Below are positions 36,544-45,307 of a DNA stretch of 64,000 bases, one piece after another. Location of the stretch: NCBI RefSeq assembly GCF_014656055.1, contig NZ_BNBR01000006.1, positions 124,001-188,000 of the forward strand, read 5' to 3'. The notes below the pieces were generated by a model. It saw only the letters and a program-made list of their open reading frames with translations. It had not been told where the DNA came from and did no database searches. The stretch is from Streptomyces griseosporeus. GTDB lineage: Bacteria; Actinomycetota; Actinomycetes; Streptomycetales; Streptomycetaceae. Within the stretch, counting starts at the first letter, position 1. Each line of letters begins with the position of its first letter. The position numbers and the translations under genes were made by a program.

Positions 36544-37554
36544 ATGACCACTAGTTCCGATGTGATCGCAGACGCTCCGAAGGCGCCCGACGACACCCCC
36601 GTACCGCCCGCCACTCTCGGCGGCGAGCAGAAGCGTTCGATCGAGCAGATCGCGCTGCTGCTGTTCATCACCGTTCCGTTCCTCGCGCTGGTGGCGGCGG
36701 TGCCGCTGGCCTGGGGATGGGGGGTGAGCTGGCTGGATCTCGGCCTGCTGGTCTTCTTCTACTTCCTGGGCTGCCACGGCATCACCATCGGGTTCCACCG
36801 TCACTTCACGCACGGCTCCTTCAAGGCCAAGCGCCCGCTGAAGATCGCACTGGCGATCGCGGGCTCGATGGCGGTCGAAGGGCCGCTGGTCCGCTGGGTG
36901 GCGGACCACCGCAGGCACCACAAGTTCTCCGACGCGGAGGGCGACCCGCACTCGCCGTGGCGCTACGGCGAGACGGTTCCGGCGCTGATGAAGGGCCTGT
37001 GGTGGGCGCACATCGGCTGGATGTTCGACGAGGAGCAGACCCCTCAGGACAAGTACGCCCCGGACCTGATCAAGGACCCGGCGATGCGGGCGATCTCCCG
37101 GACGTTCGTGCTGTGGACGGCGCTGTCCCTGGCGCTGCCGGCACTGATCGGCGGTCTGGTGACGATGTCCTGGTGGGGCGCGTTCACCGCGTTCTTCTGG
37201 GGTTCACTCGTCCGGGTGGCGTTGCTGCACCACGTGACGTGGTCGATCAACTCGATCTGCCACGCGGTGGGCAAGCGCCCGTTCAAGTCGCGGGACCGCT
37301 CGGGCAACGTGTGGTGGCTGGCGATCCTGTCGTGCGGCGAGTCCTGGCACAACCTGCACCACGCCGACCCGACCTCCGCGCGGCACGGTGTGGAGCGCGG
37401 CCAGCTGGACTCCTCGGCGCGGATCATCCGCTGGTGCGAGCAGCTGGGCTGGGCGTACGACGTGCGCTGGCCGTCACGCTCGCGTATCGATTCGCGCCGT
37501 AACCGTGATGAGGACGGCTCCCCGCGCCGGAAGGTGACGGCCGAGGCGGCATGA
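36544..37554 (+). CDS. Acyl-CoA/fatty-acid desaturase (membrane di-iron)
   Basis: The 336-residue protein has the three histidine boxes of stearoyl-CoA/delta-9-type desaturases: HRHFTH (85-90), HRRHH (122-126) and HNLHH (269-273). Hydrophobic pairs at about 38-82 and 186-232 form the membrane core. It introduces a cis double bond into acyl chains with oxygen and an electron donor, adjusting membrane fluidity. Its stop overlaps the ATG of a TetR regulator (ATGA at 37551-37554). No ferredoxin or reductase gene adjoins. Confidence 0.93.
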   Translation: MTTSSDVIADAPKAPDDTPVPPATLGGEQKRSIEQIALLLFITVPFLALVAAVPLAWGWGVSWLDLGLLVFFYFLGCHGITIGFHRHFTHGSFKAKRPLKIALAIAGSMAVEGPLVRWVADHRRHHKFSDAEGDPHSPWRYGETVPALMKGLWWAHIGWMFDEEQTPQDKYAPDLIKDPAMRAISRTFVLWTALSLALPALIGGLVTMSWWGAFTAFFWGSLVRVALLHHVTWSINSICHAVGKRPFKSRDRSGNVWWLAILSCGESWHNLHHADPTSARHGVERGQLDSSARIIRWCEQLGWAYDVRWPSRSRIDSRRNRDEDGSPRRKVTAEAA

Positions 37555-38225
37555 TTGACGCCGTGGCGACCGACTCCAGCACCTCCAGCAATGACAAGCC
37601 GCGGCGCACGCGTCGCACCCGGATGACCGGTGCCGAGCGCCGCCAGCAGCTGCTGGAGATCGGTCGGACCCTCTTCGCGGCGAAGGGCTTCGAGGGCACG
37701 TCGGTGGAGGAGATCGCGGCGAAGGCCGGGGTCTCCAAGCCGGTGGTGTACGAGCACTTCGGCGGCAAGGAGGGGCTGTACGCGGTCGTCGTGGACCGGG
37801 AGATGCGTCGGTTGCTGGACATGGTGACGGGCTCGCTGACCGCGGGCCATCCGCGCGAGCTGCTGGAACAGGCGGCTTTCGCGCTGCTGGACTACATCGA
37901 GGAGTCCACCGACGGTTTCCGCATCCTGGTGCGGGACTCCCCCATTCCCCAGTCGACGGGCTCCTTCGCCTCGCTGATCTCCGACATCGCCACCCAGGTG
38001 GAGGACATCCTCGGCAAGGAGTTCAAGTCCCGCGGCTTCGACCCGAAGCTGGCCCCGCTGTACGCGCAGGCGCTGGTCGGGATGGTCGCGCTGACCGGCC
38101 AGTGGTGGCTGGACGTGCGCCGCCCGAAGAAGGCGGAGGTGGCCGCGCACCTGGTCAATCTGGCCTGGCACGGGCTGGACGGGCTGGAGCCGAAACCGCG
38201 GCTGATAGGACACCGCAAGAACTGA
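37551..38225 (+). CDS. TetR-family transcriptional regulator of the desaturase
   Basis: A 224-residue regulator. The N-terminal HTH is 'RRQQLLEIGRTLFAAKGFEGTSVEEIAAKAGVSKPVVYEHFGGKEGLY' in pieces from about residue 30 to 77. The ligand-binding half is helical with tryptophans ('GQWWLDVRR'). ATG 37551 overlaps the desaturase stop; GTG 37563 is an alternative. Coupling to the desaturase and the palindromic operator upstream suggest it senses acyl-CoA or fatty acids, by analogy with DesT-type regulators (inference). Confidence 0.92.
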   Translation: MIDAVATDSSTSSNDKPRRTRRTRMTGAERRQQLLEIGRTLFAAKGFEGTSVEEIAAKAGVSKPVVYEHFGGKEGLYAVVVDREMRRLLDMVTGSLTAGHPRELLEQAAFALLDYIEESTDGFRILVRDSPIPQSTGSFASLISDIATQVEDILGKEFKSRGFDPKLAPLYAQALVGMVALTGQWWLDVRRPKKAEVAAHLVNLAWHGLDGLEPKPRLIGHRKN

Positions 38226-38236
38226 CCGTACGCACG

Positions 38237-38268
38237 CACAGGGCACCGCACGCATGCGGTGCCCTGTG
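38237..38268. terminator. Bidirectional hairpin between tetR and csbD
   Basis: A perfect 14-bp stem CACAGGGCACCGCA (38237-38250) with a CGCA tetraloop and its complement (38255-38268) lies 12 bases after the TetR stop and before the convergent csbD stop. Confidence 0.88.
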
Positions 38269-38321
38269 GCACGAGGCCGATGGTGCCTCAGTGCGGTGGC
38301 GCCTGTGGTGCCAATGGTGCC

Positions 38322-38495
38322 TCAGTGCTTGAAGACGTCCTTGGCCTTCTCCTTGGCCTGGCCGGCGTCGCCCTTGACCTGCTTGCCGCGCCCCCTGGCT
38401 TCCATCCGCTCGTCGCCGGTGGCCCGGCCCACCGCTTCCTCGACCTTGCCCTTGAGCTGTTCCTTCTTGGCCCGGGCCTTCTTCTCGCGTGCCAT
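38322..38495 (-). CDS. CsbD-family small stress protein
   Basis: A 57-residue, very hydrophilic protein that begins MAREKKARAKKEQLKGK, contains VEEAVGRATGDERMEARG, and ends KEKAKDVFKH. The pattern K-x-Q-x-K-G-K-x-E-E-x-x-G-x-x-T-G-D-E is that of the CsbD family, induced by general stress sigma factors; the molecular role is unknown. The ATG at 38495 is preceded by GGAGTGATCGACC. The stop lies in the second copy of a 15-base direct repeat. Confidence 0.9.
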   Translation of the reverse strand: MAREKKARAKKEQLKGKVEEAVGRATGDERMEARGRGKQVKGDAGQAKEKAKDVFKH

Positions 38496-38560
38496 GGTCG
38501 ATCACTCCGTGCGCTGTCGGCGAAGTCTGTCGTCCCCCCGGGTGATCCGAGGAGCGCCGC

Positions 38561-39013
38561 TCAAACGCCGAGGAACTCCAATCGGTTGCCGACCGGATCC
38601 GCACAGTAGAAACGGCGGCGGCCGGGGAGGGCGTCGTCCCAGGTGACGGGGGTGCCGTGGGCGGTGATCCGGGCGGCGAGAGCGTCCAGGCCGGCGACGA
38701 GCAGGCCGGGGTGGGCCTTGCGGGCGGGCAGGAAGTCCGCCTCGATGCCGAGGTGCAGCTCGGCGCCGCCGCCGCGGAACCAGCAGCCGCCGCGCGCGGC
38801 GAGGGCGGGCGGCTTGGGGATCTCCGCCATGCCGAGGACACCGGCGTAGTACGCGCGCAGCGCGTCCTCGCTGCCGGGCGGGGCGGCGAGCTGTACGTGG
38901 TCGAGGCCGGTGATCAGACCGCCGCCGGTCGTGCCGCCGCCGGTCGTGCTGTCCCCGGCGCCTGTCGTGCTTCCCCCGGTCGTGCCGTCGCCTGTCCTGC
39001 TTCCGCCGGTCAT
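38561..39013 (-). CDS. VOC-superfamily (glyoxalase-like) protein
   Basis: A 150-residue protein. After a repetitive N-terminus of T, G and S (residues 1-32), the VOC fold starts at 'LDHVQLAAPPGSEDALRAYYAGVLGM'; metal-ligand positions include the H in 'LDHVQ', E in 'ELHLGI' and E in 'NRLEFLGV'. Members include glyoxalases, dioxygenases and resistance proteins, and the substrate cannot be read. The start overlaps the methyltransferase stop (ATGA at 39010-39013), so it is the second gene of that operon. The N-terminal repeats are encoded by degenerate tandem copies at 38920-39000 and may not be part of the functional fold. Confidence 0.85.
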   Translation of the reverse strand: MTGGSRTGDGTTGGSTTGAGDSTTGGGTTGGGLITGLDHVQLAAPPGSEDALRAYYAGVLGMAEIPKPPALAARGGCWFRGGGAELHLGIEADFLPARKAHPGLLVAGLDALAARITAHGTPVTWDDALPGRRRFYCADPVGNRLEFLGV

Positions 39014-39825
39014 ACGGCCGCCTTCGTGGCGACGGCGAACAGGCGGCGGAAGGGCAGGACCGTGCCGTAGGGGGCGCGCGGGTAGGCCTCGCGCAGCAGG
39101 TCGCGGTACTCGGCGACGAAGGCGTCGCGGGCCTCGGGGTCGTCGGCGAGGGCGGTCAGGACGGGCCGCAGACCGGTGCCCTTGACCCAGTCCAGGACGG
39201 GATCCTCACCGGTCAGCACGTGCTGGTACGTCGTCTGCCAGACGTCGGTGGCGCAGCCGAGCCGGGCGAGGGTGTCGAGGTAGGTGGCGGGGCTGTGCAC
39301 GGAGTCCTCGTGGCGTACGACGTCGGCGAGGCGGTTCTTCCAGCGGGGGCCGCGGGCCAGCTCGCGCATGAGGGCGTGCAGGGGGGCGTCGATGTTGTCG
39401 GGGACCTGGAAGGCGAAGGTGCCGCCGGGGGCGAGGGCGGCGGTCCAGTCGGCGAAGCGGCCGAGGTGGCCGGGGACCCACTGGAGGGTGGCGTTGCTGA
39501 TGATCAGGTCGTGCGGTGCGTCGGGCGTCCAGGTGCGGGCGTCGGCGGGGGCGAAGTCGAGGGTGCCGCCGCCGGGGGTGGGCCCGGCGTGCTCGGCGGC
39601 GGCCCGGTCGAGCATCGCGGGTGAGTTGTCGTAGCCGGTGATGTGGGCGTCGGGCCAGCGGTCGGCGAGGGTGGCGGTGACGTTGCCGGGGCCGCAGCCG
39701 AGGTCGGCGATGCGGGGCGGGGTGCCGGACAGGGCGGGGACGCGGGCGAGGAGGTCGGCGAAGGGGCGGGCGCGGTGGCCGGCGTGGCGCAGGTACTGCG
39801 CGGGGTCCCAGGTGGGGGCAGGCAT
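39010..39825 (-). CDS. tam: Trans-aconitate 2-methyltransferase-like SAM-dependent methyltransferase
   Basis: The 271-residue class I methyltransferase begins 'PTWDPAQYLRHAGHRARPFADLLARV', the start typical of Tam. SAM motif I is 'IADLGCGPGNVT' (about 40-51), 'GYDNSPAML' supplies the acidic ribose ligand, and 'DLIISNATLQWVPG' is motif IV. Tam methylates trans-aconitate, which otherwise inhibits aconitase. ATG 39825 has GAGGAGG eight bases upstream. It is divergent from a MarR gene, with MarR-type palindromes in the 151-base gap. The substrate is inferred from overall similarity. Confidence 0.85.
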   Translation of the reverse strand: MPAPTWDPAQYLRHAGHRARPFADLLARVPALSGTPPRIADLGCGPGNVTATLADRWPDAHITGYDNSPAMLDRAAAEHAGPTPGGGTLDFAPADARTWTPDAPHDLIISNATLQWVPGHLGRFADWTAALAPGGTFAFQVPDNIDAPLHALMRELARGPRWKNRLADVVRHEDSVHSPATYLDTLARLGCATDVWQTTYQHVLTGEDPVLDWVKGTGLRPVLTALADDPEARDAFVAEYRDLLREAYPRAPYGTVLPFRRLFAVATKAAV

Positions 39826-39910
39826 GAGGGGCCTCCTCGTACGGCGACGGGTGCGGTCGGGCGGCGGTGTGCGGTGCTCGTGCGGTGCCGTTCCAGCGTG
39901 CCCCCGCAAG

Positions 39911-39955
39911 CATCTTGACGTCAAGAGACTTCACATCAAGAGACTTCACATCGAC
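39911..39955. promoter_or_regulatory. MarR-type operators in the tam/marR divergent region
   Basis: A perfect palindrome TCTTGACGTCAAGA (39913-39926) is followed by direct repeats of AGAGACTTCACATC (39924 and 39939), giving additional half-palindromes CTTCACATCAAG and CTTCACATCGAC. CTTGAnnTCAAG-type sites are common for MarR proteins. The array lies 20-65 bases upstream of the MarR start and can control both directions. Confidence 0.65.
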
Positions 39956-39976
39956 ACAACCACTACACTGATCGTC

Positions 39977-40474
39977 ATGGAGGACGAGGTCGATCGACTG
40001 GTCGCAGCGTGGCGCCGGGAGCGTCCGGACCTCGACGTGGAACCGCTCGAGGTGCTCAGCCGGGTGAGCAGGCTGGCCCGGCATCTGGACCGGGCGCGCC
40101 GGCTGGCCTTCGCCGAGCACAGTCTGGAGCCGTGGGAGTTCGACGTGCTGACCGCGCTCAGGCGCGCCGGGTCGCCGTACCAGCTCTCGCCCGGGCAGTT
40201 GCTGACGCAGACGCTGGTGACGTCGGGGACGATGACCAACCGTATCGACCGGCTGGCGAAGAAGGGCCTGGTGGAGCGGCTGCCGGATCCCAGTGACCGG
40301 CGCGGGGTGCTGGTCCGGCTGACCGACGAGGGCCGGGACCGGGCCGACCAGGCGCTCGCCGGGCTGCTGGACCAGGAGCGGGCGATCCTGGGTGAGCTGT
40401 CGCGTGCCCAGCGCGGTGAACTGGCGGCGCTGCTACGCCAGCTGACCGCCCCGTTCGACAACATCCCCGGCTAG
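39977..40474 (+). CDS. MarR-family transcriptional regulator
   Basis: A 165-residue winged-helix regulator: 'SLEPWEFDVLTALRRAGSPYQLSPGQL' (helices 2-3), 'LVTSGTMTNRIDRLAKKGLVERLPDPSDRRGVLVRLTDEG' (recognition helix and wing with the D-x-R dyad), and a helical C-terminus. ATG 39977 is the first start past the operator palindromes, with no strong ribosome site, so it could be nearly leaderless. It probably represses the divergent methyltransferase/VOC operon and itself. Its last 42 bases overlap the 3' end of the convergent response regulator gene. Confidence 0.9.
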   Translation: MEDEVDRLVAAWRRERPDLDVEPLEVLSRVSRLARHLDRARRLAFAEHSLEPWEFDVLTALRRAGSPYQLSPGQLLTQTLVTSGTMTNRIDRLAKKGLVERLPDPSDRRGVLVRLTDEGRDRADQALAGLLDQERAILGELSRAQRGELAALLRQLTAPFDNIPG

Positions 40475-41200
40475 GTCGACCGGGCCCACGCCCGCGCGCC
40501 GGGCCAGGGCGACGGCGGCCAGTGTGGAGTGCACGCCGAGCTTGCCGAGGACGTTCTGCATATGGGTGCGGACGGTGTGCGGGGAGAGGTAGAGCCGCTC
40601 GGCGACGGCCTTGCGGCCGAGGCCCGCGACCATGCACCGCAGCACCTCCCGCTCGCGCGGCGTGAGGGACTCCACCAGCCGTTCGCTCTCGGTGCGGTGT
40701 TTGCGGGCCGCGGTCAGCTCCCGCAGGACGCCGGTGAGCAGGGCGGGCGGCAGATGCGTCTCGTCGCGCAGCACGCCCCGGATGACGGTGAGCAGCCGGG
40801 ACAGCGAGCAGTCCTTGGCGACCCAGCCGGAGGCGCCGGCCTGCAGGGCGAGCGCGGCGCGGCGCGGGTCGTCCTTCTCGGCGAGGACCACGGTCCGTAC
40901 GGCGGGCTGCGCGGAGCGCACCCCGGCGACCAGGGAGATCCCGTCGACGAGGCCGTCGGCGTTGGTGTCCTGCACGGGTACGGCGGTGCGGCCGCCCGGC
41001 ATGTTGCCGCCCAGGTCGGCGTCGACGAGCGCCACGTCGAAGCGGCGACCCTCGGCGGCCGCGCGCTCCAGGCAGCGCAGCGCGGCGGGGCCGCTGCCGG
41101 CCGCGGCGACGTCGACGTCGGGCTCTGCGGCCAGCGCGGCGGCGAGCGACTCGGCGAAGATTCGGTGGTCGTCGACGACCAGGACTCGGATACGAACCAC
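40433..41200 (-). CDS. NarL/LuxR-type response regulator (orphan)
   Basis: A 255-residue regulator. The receiver has D10-D11 in 'VVDDHRIF', phospho-acceptor D60 in 'VALVDADLGG', and a lysine in 'GWVAKD'. The loop after D60 is expanded (about residues 63-85). The LuxR-type HTH is 'LTPREREVLRCMVAGLGRKAVAERLYLSPHTVRTHMQNVLGKLGV' in the C-terminal third. No kinase gene adjoins. The start is GTG 41200. The C-terminal codons overlap the marR 3' end on the other strand by 42 bases. Confidence 0.9.
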   Translation of the reverse strand: MVRIRVLVVDDHRIFAESLAAALAAEPDVDVAAAGSGPAALRCLERAAAEGRRFDVALVDADLGGNMPGGRTAVPVQDTNADGLVDGISLVAGVRSAQPAVRTVVLAEKDDPRRAALALQAGASGWVAKDCSLSRLLTVIRGVLRDETHLPPALLTGVLRELTAARKHRTESERLVESLTPREREVLRCMVAGLGRKAVAERLYLSPHTVRTHMQNVLGKLGVHSTLAAVALARRAGVGPVDLAGDVVERGGQLA

Positions 41201-41441
41201 TGATGACCCCCCACTGGTCCGGGAGAACGCCGACCGGCGCGGGTACGACGCCCGGGGAGCGCCCGTCCGGACGGCCGCCGCCGTACCGGAACTGCTACCC
41301 CCGCTTCGGGCGCCGTACCCGACTGTCTCGCCCCCTGATCAGCACCGGCCCCCACCGGTGCTGTTCACAGATTAGGGCCGGCGACGTCGAGCGGAAGGCT
41401 ATTTGCAGAACTGGCCGCCGGGCGCGTTTATGGTGTGCCGC

Positions 41442-41876
41442 ATGTTTCGTATCGAGGCAGAAGTGGACAAGGAACGGCGCGAATTGCTCCGCACGCGCCT
41501 CCGGGACACGAACACGGCGGCCTCGCCCGCCCTGCGCGCCCTGCGCCCCGAGCGGGAACAGCCGCTGCACGTCTGGGCGCTGGACGCGGGTGACGGCCTC
41601 GCGGGCGGCCTGGTCGGCCACACCTGGGCGACCTGGCTGCACGTGGCGTACCTGTGGGTGGACGAACGCCACCGCGGCTCGGGTCTCGGCTCCCGCCTCC
41701 TCGCCCAGGCGGAACTCCTGGCCCGCACGGAACGCGCCTGCACCCGGGTCCGCCTGGAGACCTGGGACTTCCAGGCCCCGGACTTCTACCGCAAGCAGGG
41801 CTACGAGGTGGTGTGCACGATCCCGGACTATCCGCCGGGGATCACGGAGTACACGCTGGTGAAGCGGCTGCAGTGA
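41442..41876 (+). CDS. GNAT-family N-acetyltransferase
   Basis: A 144-residue GNAT protein with 'VAYLWVDERHRGSGLGSRLLAQAELLA' (motif A with R-x-x-G-x-G at about residue 79-84) and 'LETWDFQAPDFYRKQGYEVV' (motif B). The 'GHTWATWLHVAYLWV' strand is typical of small-molecule acetyltransferases. ATG 41442 is taken because the fold begins just after; ATG 41430 and TTG 41403 are in frame upstream, and none has a clear ribosome site. It lies tail-to-tail with galK. The acceptor is unknown. Confidence 0.85.
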   Translation: MFRIEAEVDKERRELLRTRLRDTNTAASPALRALRPEREQPLHVWALDAGDGLAGGLVGHTWATWLHVAYLWVDERHRGSGLGSRLLAQAELLARTERACTRVRLETWDFQAPDFYRKQGYEVVCTIPDYPPGITEYTLVKRLQ

Positions 41877-41937
41877 CGGCATGGAGGCCGTCGGCCCCGC
41901 ACGCGGGACGCGCGGGGCCGACAGGGGCCGGCGAAGG

Positions 41938-43091
<1,154 letters not shown>

Positions 43092-43092
<1 letters not shown>

Positions 43093-44060
43093 TACTGCTC
43101 CCTTGCGATGGTCTGCGTGAACTCCCACGCGTCGGCGACGATCCCCGCGAGGTCGGCGCGCGACGGGTTCCAGCCCAGCTTCTCGCGGGCCGTGGCGGCG
43201 GAGGCCACCAGCACCGCCGGGTCGCCGCCGCGGCGCGGGGCGACCACCTCGGGGATGGGGTGGCCGGTGACCTGGCGGACGGTCTCGATGACCTCGCGGA
43301 CGGAGAAGCCGTTGCCGTTGCCGAGGTTGCAGATCAGGTGCTCGCCGGGCTGCGCGGCCTGCAGGGCGAGCAGGTGGGCCTCGGCCAGGTCGGCGACGTG
43401 GATGTAGTCGCGGACGCAGGTGCCGTCCGGGGTCGGGTAGTCGTCGCCGTAGACGGAGATCGCGTCGCGGCGGCCCTGGGCGACCTGGAGGACGAGCGGG
43501 ATGAGGTGCGACTCGGGGTTGTGCCGCTCGCCGTACGCGCCGTACGCGCCGGCGACGTTGAAGTAGCGCAGGGAGACCGCGCCCAGCCCGTGCGCCGCGG
43601 CCTCGCCGGTGATCATGTGGTCGACGGCGAGCTTGGAGGCGCCGTACGGCGAGGTGGGCGCCGTCGGGTCGGCCTCGGTGATGGGCGTGTTGACGGGCTC
43701 GCCGTAGGTGGCGGCCGTCGAGGAGAAGACGAGCGTGCGCACGCCGGCCTCGCGCATCGCGCCGAGCAGCGCCATGGTGCCGCCGACGTTGTTGTCCCAG
43801 TACTTCTCGGGCTTCACCACGGACTCGCCGACCTGGGAGAACGCGGCGAAGTGCAGCACGGCGTCGAAGGAGGGGTCGAGCCACTTGGCGGCGTCGCGGA
43901 TGTCGCCCTCGACGAACGTCGCGCCCGCCGGTACGCCCTCGCGGAAGCCGGTCGACAGGTTGTCCAGGACGACGACCTCGTGGCCGGCCTCCAGCAGGTG
44001 CTGGGCCACCACGCTGCCGACGTATCCCGCTCCGCCGGTGACCAGGTACTTACCGCTCAT
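43092..44060 (-). CDS. galE: UDP-glucose 4-epimerase
   Basis: A 322-residue extended SDR enzyme that interconverts UDP-galactose and UDP-glucose. Seen are the NAD loop 'VTGGAGYVGSVVA' (residues 6-18), 'FSSTAATYGEP' with the catalytic serine region, 'YGASKLAVD' with the Y-x-x-x-K dyad, and 'RYFNVAGAYG'. ATG 44060 overlaps the galT stop (ATGA). In S. lividans a second, constitutive gal promoter is known ahead of galE; I could not identify it here within galT. Confidence 0.97.
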
Positions 44061-45118
44061 GAACTCGCTACCTCTCGAAGTCGCTGGGCCGCGCGCTCCG
44101 GCGGCACGTCGTTGATGAAGACGCTCATGCCGGACTCGGAGCCCGCGAGGTACTTCAGCTTGCCGGACGTGCGGCGGATCGTGAAAAGTTCCAGGTGGCA
44201 GGCGAAGTCCTCGCGCACCACCCCGTCGAACTCCTCCAGCGCGCCGAAGGGCGCCTGGTGCCAGGCCGCGATGTACGGCGTGGGCGGCTCCCCTTCGCCG
44301 AAGATCCGGTCGAAGCGCCTCAACAGTTCCAGGTAGACCTTGGGGAACTCTGTGCGCGCGGCCTCGTCGAGCGCGAGCAGGTCGGGCACCCGGCGCTTGG
44401 GGTAGAGGTGCACCTCGTACGGCCAGTGCGCGGCGTACGGCACGAAGGCCGCCCAGTGTTCACCCTCCAGGACGACCCGTTCCCCGGCGAGTTCCCGCTC
44501 CAGGACGGCGTCGAAGAGGTTCTCCCCGCCGGTGGCCTCCTTGTGCGCGGCCACTTGGCGCAGCATCAGCGCGGTGCGCGGGGTGGTGAAGGGGTAGGCG
44601 TAGATCTGCCCGTGCGGGTGCTGGAGGGTCACGCCGATCTCGGCACCCCGGTTCTCGAAACAGAACACCTGCTCGACGGAGGGCAGATGCGACAGCTCCG
44701 ACGTCCGGTCGGTCCAGGCGTCCAGGACCAGCCGGGCCTGCTCCTCGCTCAGGCCGGCGAAGGAGGCGGTGTGGTCGGAGGTGAAGCAGACGACCTCGCA
44801 CCGGCCGGAGTCGCCGGCCAGCGAGGGGAAGCGGTTCTCGAAGACGACGACGTCGTACGAGGAGTCCGGGATCTCGCTGAGGCGGTCGCCGTCGGACGGG
44901 CACAGCGGGCACTCGTCGGCCGGCGGGTGGTAGGTGCGCCCCTGCCGGTGCGAGGCCACGGCCACGGCGTCGCCGAGCAGCACGTCGTGCCGTACCTCGG
45001 AGGTGGTGACCGTCGGGTCCAGCGGGCGGCGGTCGACCGCGTCCCGCACCCGGTCGTCGCGCAGGTCGTAGTAGATGAGCTCGCGACCGTCCGCCAGCCG
45101 GGTAGACGTCTTCTTCAC
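44057..45118 (-). CDS. galT: Galactose-1-phosphate uridylyltransferase
   Basis: The 353-residue enzyme transfers UMP between UDP-glucose and galactose-1-phosphate. It has the nucleotide-accepting active-site 'LQHPHGQIYAYPF' (H-P-H), zinc ligands C-x-x-C in 'DECPLCPSD', and 'VFENRFPSL'. GTG 45118 is the start, with GAGGAG eight bases upstream; this gives the family's usual N-terminus. First gene of the gal operon, transcribed away from the SSS transporter. Confidence 0.97.
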   Translation of the reverse strand: MKKTSTRLADGRELIYYDLRDDRVRDAVDRRPLDPTVTTSEVRHDVLLGDAVAVASHRQGRTYHPPADECPLCPSDGDRLSEIPDSSYDVVVFENRFPSLAGDSGRCEVVCFTSDHTASFAGLSEEQARLVLDAWTDRTSELSHLPSVEQVFCFENRGAEIGVTLQHPHGQIYAYPFTTPRTALMLRQVAAHKEATGGENLFDAVLERELAGERVVLEGEHWAAFVPYAAHWPYEVHLYPKRRVPDLLALDEAARTEFPKVYLELLRRFDRIFGEGEPPTPYIAAWHQAPFGALEEFDGVVREDFACHLELFTIRRTSGKLKYLAGSESGMSVFINDVPPERAAQRLREVASS

Positions 45119-45307
45119 GCCGGACTCCTCGATGCCCCGCACCCAATCACTCAACACAATCAAACATAACACACCACAACCCATCAGCCCTGGGAAGGGG
45201 GGCGTGCATCACAATCCAACAAAGAACCCCAACAGAAGTGTTCAAAAAATAAACGCGGAGGCGTAGGTTCCGCTCCGGATCAGTTCGCGCAACGAAGCGA
45301 GTGCTTA
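45119..45307. promoter_or_regulatory. AT-rich divergent gal promoter region with short direct repeats
   Basis: This 189-base gap is strikingly AT-rich for the window. CAATCA occurs twice 14 bases apart (from about 45144 and 45158), and CACAATC recurs at about 45156 and 45209. GTGTTCAAAAAATAAACGC lies near 45238-45256. Repeated short hexamers are described for the glucose-sensitive, galactose-inducible galP1 promoter of S. lividans, so these are good candidates for regulator sites serving both galT and the SSS transporter. Confidence 0.6.

Noticed and set aside
43093..43884. Upstream extension of galK into galE
   Set aside because: The extension lies in a shadow frame of galE; TAGTG overlap at 43092 gives the normal galactokinase start.
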